Assembly: GCA_947498325.1 (NCBI GenBank)
Contig: CANMKE010000004.1
Coordinates: forward strand, 124,001 to 188,000
Direction of reading: 5' to 3'
Origin: an uncultured Persicobacter sp.
GTDB lineage: Bacteria; Bacteroidota; Bacteroidia; Cytophagales; Cyclobacteriaceae
DNA length: 64,000 nt
Shown: positions 62,841 to 64,000 of the stretch, piece by piece
How the letters are laid out: each line of letters opens with the position of its first letter
How positions within the stretch are numbered: the first letter of the stretch is position 1
Position numbers and translations under genes: made by a program
The notes under the pieces: generated by a model
Seen by the model: only the letters and a program-made list of their open reading frames with translations
What the model was told of the DNA's origin: nothing
The model's database searches: none

Positions 62841-63689
62841 TTAATCTTTATTTTCATCTTTTTTCGTAACATCCACACGCTCTCGTGCTGGAAGTGCCGG
62901 GTTTGGCTTTCTTGCAGGAATGTCCTCACGCTGTCTTGGTGGAAGATCATTTCTACGTGGTGCATAACCTCCTTCGCGACGATCGCTATTATATGGGCGA
63001 CGGTTATCGCTGTTATAACCTCCTTCGCGGCGGTCGTTGTTGTACGGACGACGGTTATTGCTGTAGCCACCTTCGCGGTTGCCTCCAGTGCTTTCACGAC
63101 GGTCATTATTATAAGGACGACGGTTATCGCTGTTATAACCTCCTTCGCGGCGGTCGTTGTTGTACGGACGGCGGTTATTGTTGTAGCCACCTTCGCGGTT
63201 ACCTCCAGTGCTTTCACGACGGTCGCTATTATAAGGGCGGCGGTTATCGCTGTTATAGCCTCCTTCACGGCGGTCGTTGTTGTACGGACGGCGGTTATCA
63301 TTACCTCCTTCGCGACGATCGCTATTATATGGACGACGGTTATCGCCTCCCTGCCCAGTATTGCGGTCGCTATACGCTTTACGTGGCCCGCGGTGCTGGA
63401 ATTTATTAACTTTCTGTGGTCTTGGTTTTTTCTTCGACTCAGGAAATTCCTTTTGCAGTCTCGACAATACAGAATCAATAGTATCACTCATCTCAATAGG
63501 ATAAGCAAAAACTTCCATTTCCTGACCTCGAACCTCTCTTTTCACCTTCTCGGGATCACGGCCAAATACTTGACGGTACATGCTGATGACCTGCATACCG
63601 GCACGTTGTTGTCCCCAACCCCATTTTCCCATACCCAGTTCGAAGGCACGTTCGTCAATGGTGGTATATTTTTTTCTATTATCTGACAT
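62841..63689 (-). CDS. Arg/Asn/Gly-rich repeat protein with conserved N-terminal domain
   Basis: The 282-residue protein has a conserved-looking N-terminal domain of about 95 residues (M-G-K-W-G-W-G-Q-Q-R-A-G-M-Q-V-I-S-M-Y-R-Q). Then comes a disordered tail made of a 40-residue unit (N-R-R-P-Y-N-N-D-R-R-E-G-G-Y and variants) repeated about three times, encoded by a 120-bp DNA tandem repeat at roughly 62995-63340. A Pro/Arg-rich end follows. R-G-G/R-R-x-Y-rich tails bind RNA and can promote condensates. The role is not known. Its composition resembles the tail of the DUF4290 protein at 42481. Confidence 0.85.
   Translation of the reverse strand: MSDNRKKYTTIDERAFELGMGKWGWGQQRAGMQVISMYRQVFGRDPEKVKREVRGQEMEVFAYPIEMSDTIDSVLSRLQKEFPESKKKPRPQKVNKFQHRGPRKAYSDRNTGQGGDNRRPYNSDRREGGNDNRRPYNNDRREGGYNSDNRRPYNSDRRESTGGNREGGYNNNRRPYNNDRREGGYNSDNRRPYNNDRRESTGGNREGGYSNNRRPYNNDRREGGYNSDNRRPYNSDRREGGYAPRRNDLPPRQREDIPARKPNPALPARERVDVTKKDENKD
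62995..63350. repeat. 120-bp in-frame tandem repeat within the Arg/Asn-rich gene
   Basis: Near-identical 120-bp units start at about 62995, 63115 and 63235 (the last one partial). Each encodes 40 residues. A smaller unit (RRPYNxDRR) repeats inside it. Copy number may vary between strains. Confidence 0.8.
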
Positions 63690-63926
63690 CTGTCTATCCG
63701 CTTTAATTCACCTTAATATAATAACATCTCATCACTCCTACAATCTCTCCTATTTAATTAGGGCATGATTACAGGTTATCCCGCACTTCCTTTTCAAATA
63801 ATAACAAAACTTGTTCCAATCTTTAAAAGAGCAATTCCTTACAGGGATAAACGTTAAATTAGAGAAGGTTAATAGGCTTATCTCAAACTATTTTTCTTGA
63901 GCATCGCATTCTGCGACCCTACGGTG
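63690..63926. other. Intergenic region between the Arg/Asn-rich gene and tRNA-Ala
   Basis: AT-rich promoter region of the gene at 63689. No 23S or other rRNA sequence is seen next to the tRNA, so it is not part of an rRNA operon on this side. Confidence 0.5.
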
Positions 63927-64000
63927 TGGAGAATATCGGAGTCGAACCGATGACCTCCTGCTTGCAAAGCAGGCGCTCTAGCCAACTGAGCTAATCCCCC
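63927..64000 (-). tRNA. tRNA-Ala (anticodon UGC)
   Basis: The minus-strand cloverleaf starts GGGGGATTAGCTCAGTTGG at the window edge. It has the anticodon stem-loop CTGCTTTGCAAGCAG (anticodon TGC, alanine), a T-loop GGTTCGACTCC and an acceptor stem GGGGGAT/ATTCTCC with two G-T pairs and discriminator A. The encoded DNA shows no CCA directly after it (ACACC follows). The 5' end coincides with the last base of the window. Confidence 0.95.

Noticed and set aside
62995-63350. Possible CRISPR array
   Set aside because: The repeats are direct, 120 bp, contiguous and in frame inside a coding gene. There are no unique spacers and no cas genes.
63690-64000. rRNA operon linked to the tRNA-Ala gene
   Set aside because: Ala(UGC) tRNA is often in 16S-23S spacers, but no 23S sequence lies downstream of it here. 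The part beyond 64000 is not visible.

Overview
The window is a chromosomal stretch of a member of the Bacteroidota, most likely the order Cytophagales (perhaps a marine Flammeovirga/Persicobacter-type organism; the genus is an inference). The supporting signs are a PorZ-like type IX secretion protein with a T9SS C-terminal domain, lineage-typical families (DUF4290, DUF4199, DUF3109, Bacteroidota histone H1-like protein), a methionine synthase split into two genes, a fused E1 alpha/beta 2-oxoacid dehydrogenase, MurA with Asp in place of the usual Cys, and at least one promoter of the Bacteroidota type (TTTG - 19 nt - TACCTTTG). I see no prophage, insertion sequence, CRISPR array or rRNA operon. 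Most of it is ordinary core chromosome with single genes or short operons separated by clear hairpin terminators.

Layout. 1-10004: an FKBP-type isomerase (cut by the window edge), a DHH phosphoesterase, small lipoprotein and membrane protein genes, an acyl-CoA ligase, a small helical protein and a large WG-repeat protein. 10193-17736 (+): Ppx/GppA phosphatase, a membrane protein resembling a degenerate patatin-like hydrolase, a BatA/VWA protein, a dihydroorotase homologue without its metal ligands, and two tandem DUF4199 proteins. 17900-20659 (-): a protein made of two beta-amylase (GH14) modules. 20969-25310 (-): hisGDCB, preceded at 25536-25667 by a 43-codon leader ORF with eight His codons. 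25961-32829: two lipoproteins, an acyltransferase, recO, porZ and tdk. 33069-38254: a conserved unknown protein, alanine dehydrogenase and the E1 fusion.

38561-46557: PH-domain protein, histone H1-like protein, an alpha-oxoamine synthase, murA, DUF4290, a UvrD/PcrA helicase and DUF3109. 46906-51509 (-): a secreted propeller-like protein and glgX. 51820-55731 (+): the split methionine synthase. 56159-60705 (+): a TPR protein and the sodium-pumping decarboxylase genes oadG, oadA, oadB. 60769-63689 (-): a GAF/PAS sensor protein and an Arg/Asn-rich repeat protein. 63927-64000 (-): tRNA-Ala(UGC).

The genes mostly serve separate core functions. Two themes recur: intracellular alpha-glucan breakdown (the GH14 protein and GlgX) and biosynthesis of histidine and methionine. 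The most notable non-coding content is a set of short interspersed palindromes. Family A (core GGACGTTGCATGCAACGTCC, five copies) and family C (CTATCGCGAG...CTCTCGTGATAG, three copies) lie only between genes, and two family A copies bracket recO. The strongest candidates for something not routinely annotated are the His-rich leader, the tandem beta-amylase with a diverged first module, the degenerate patatin-like membrane protein and the repeat clusters.
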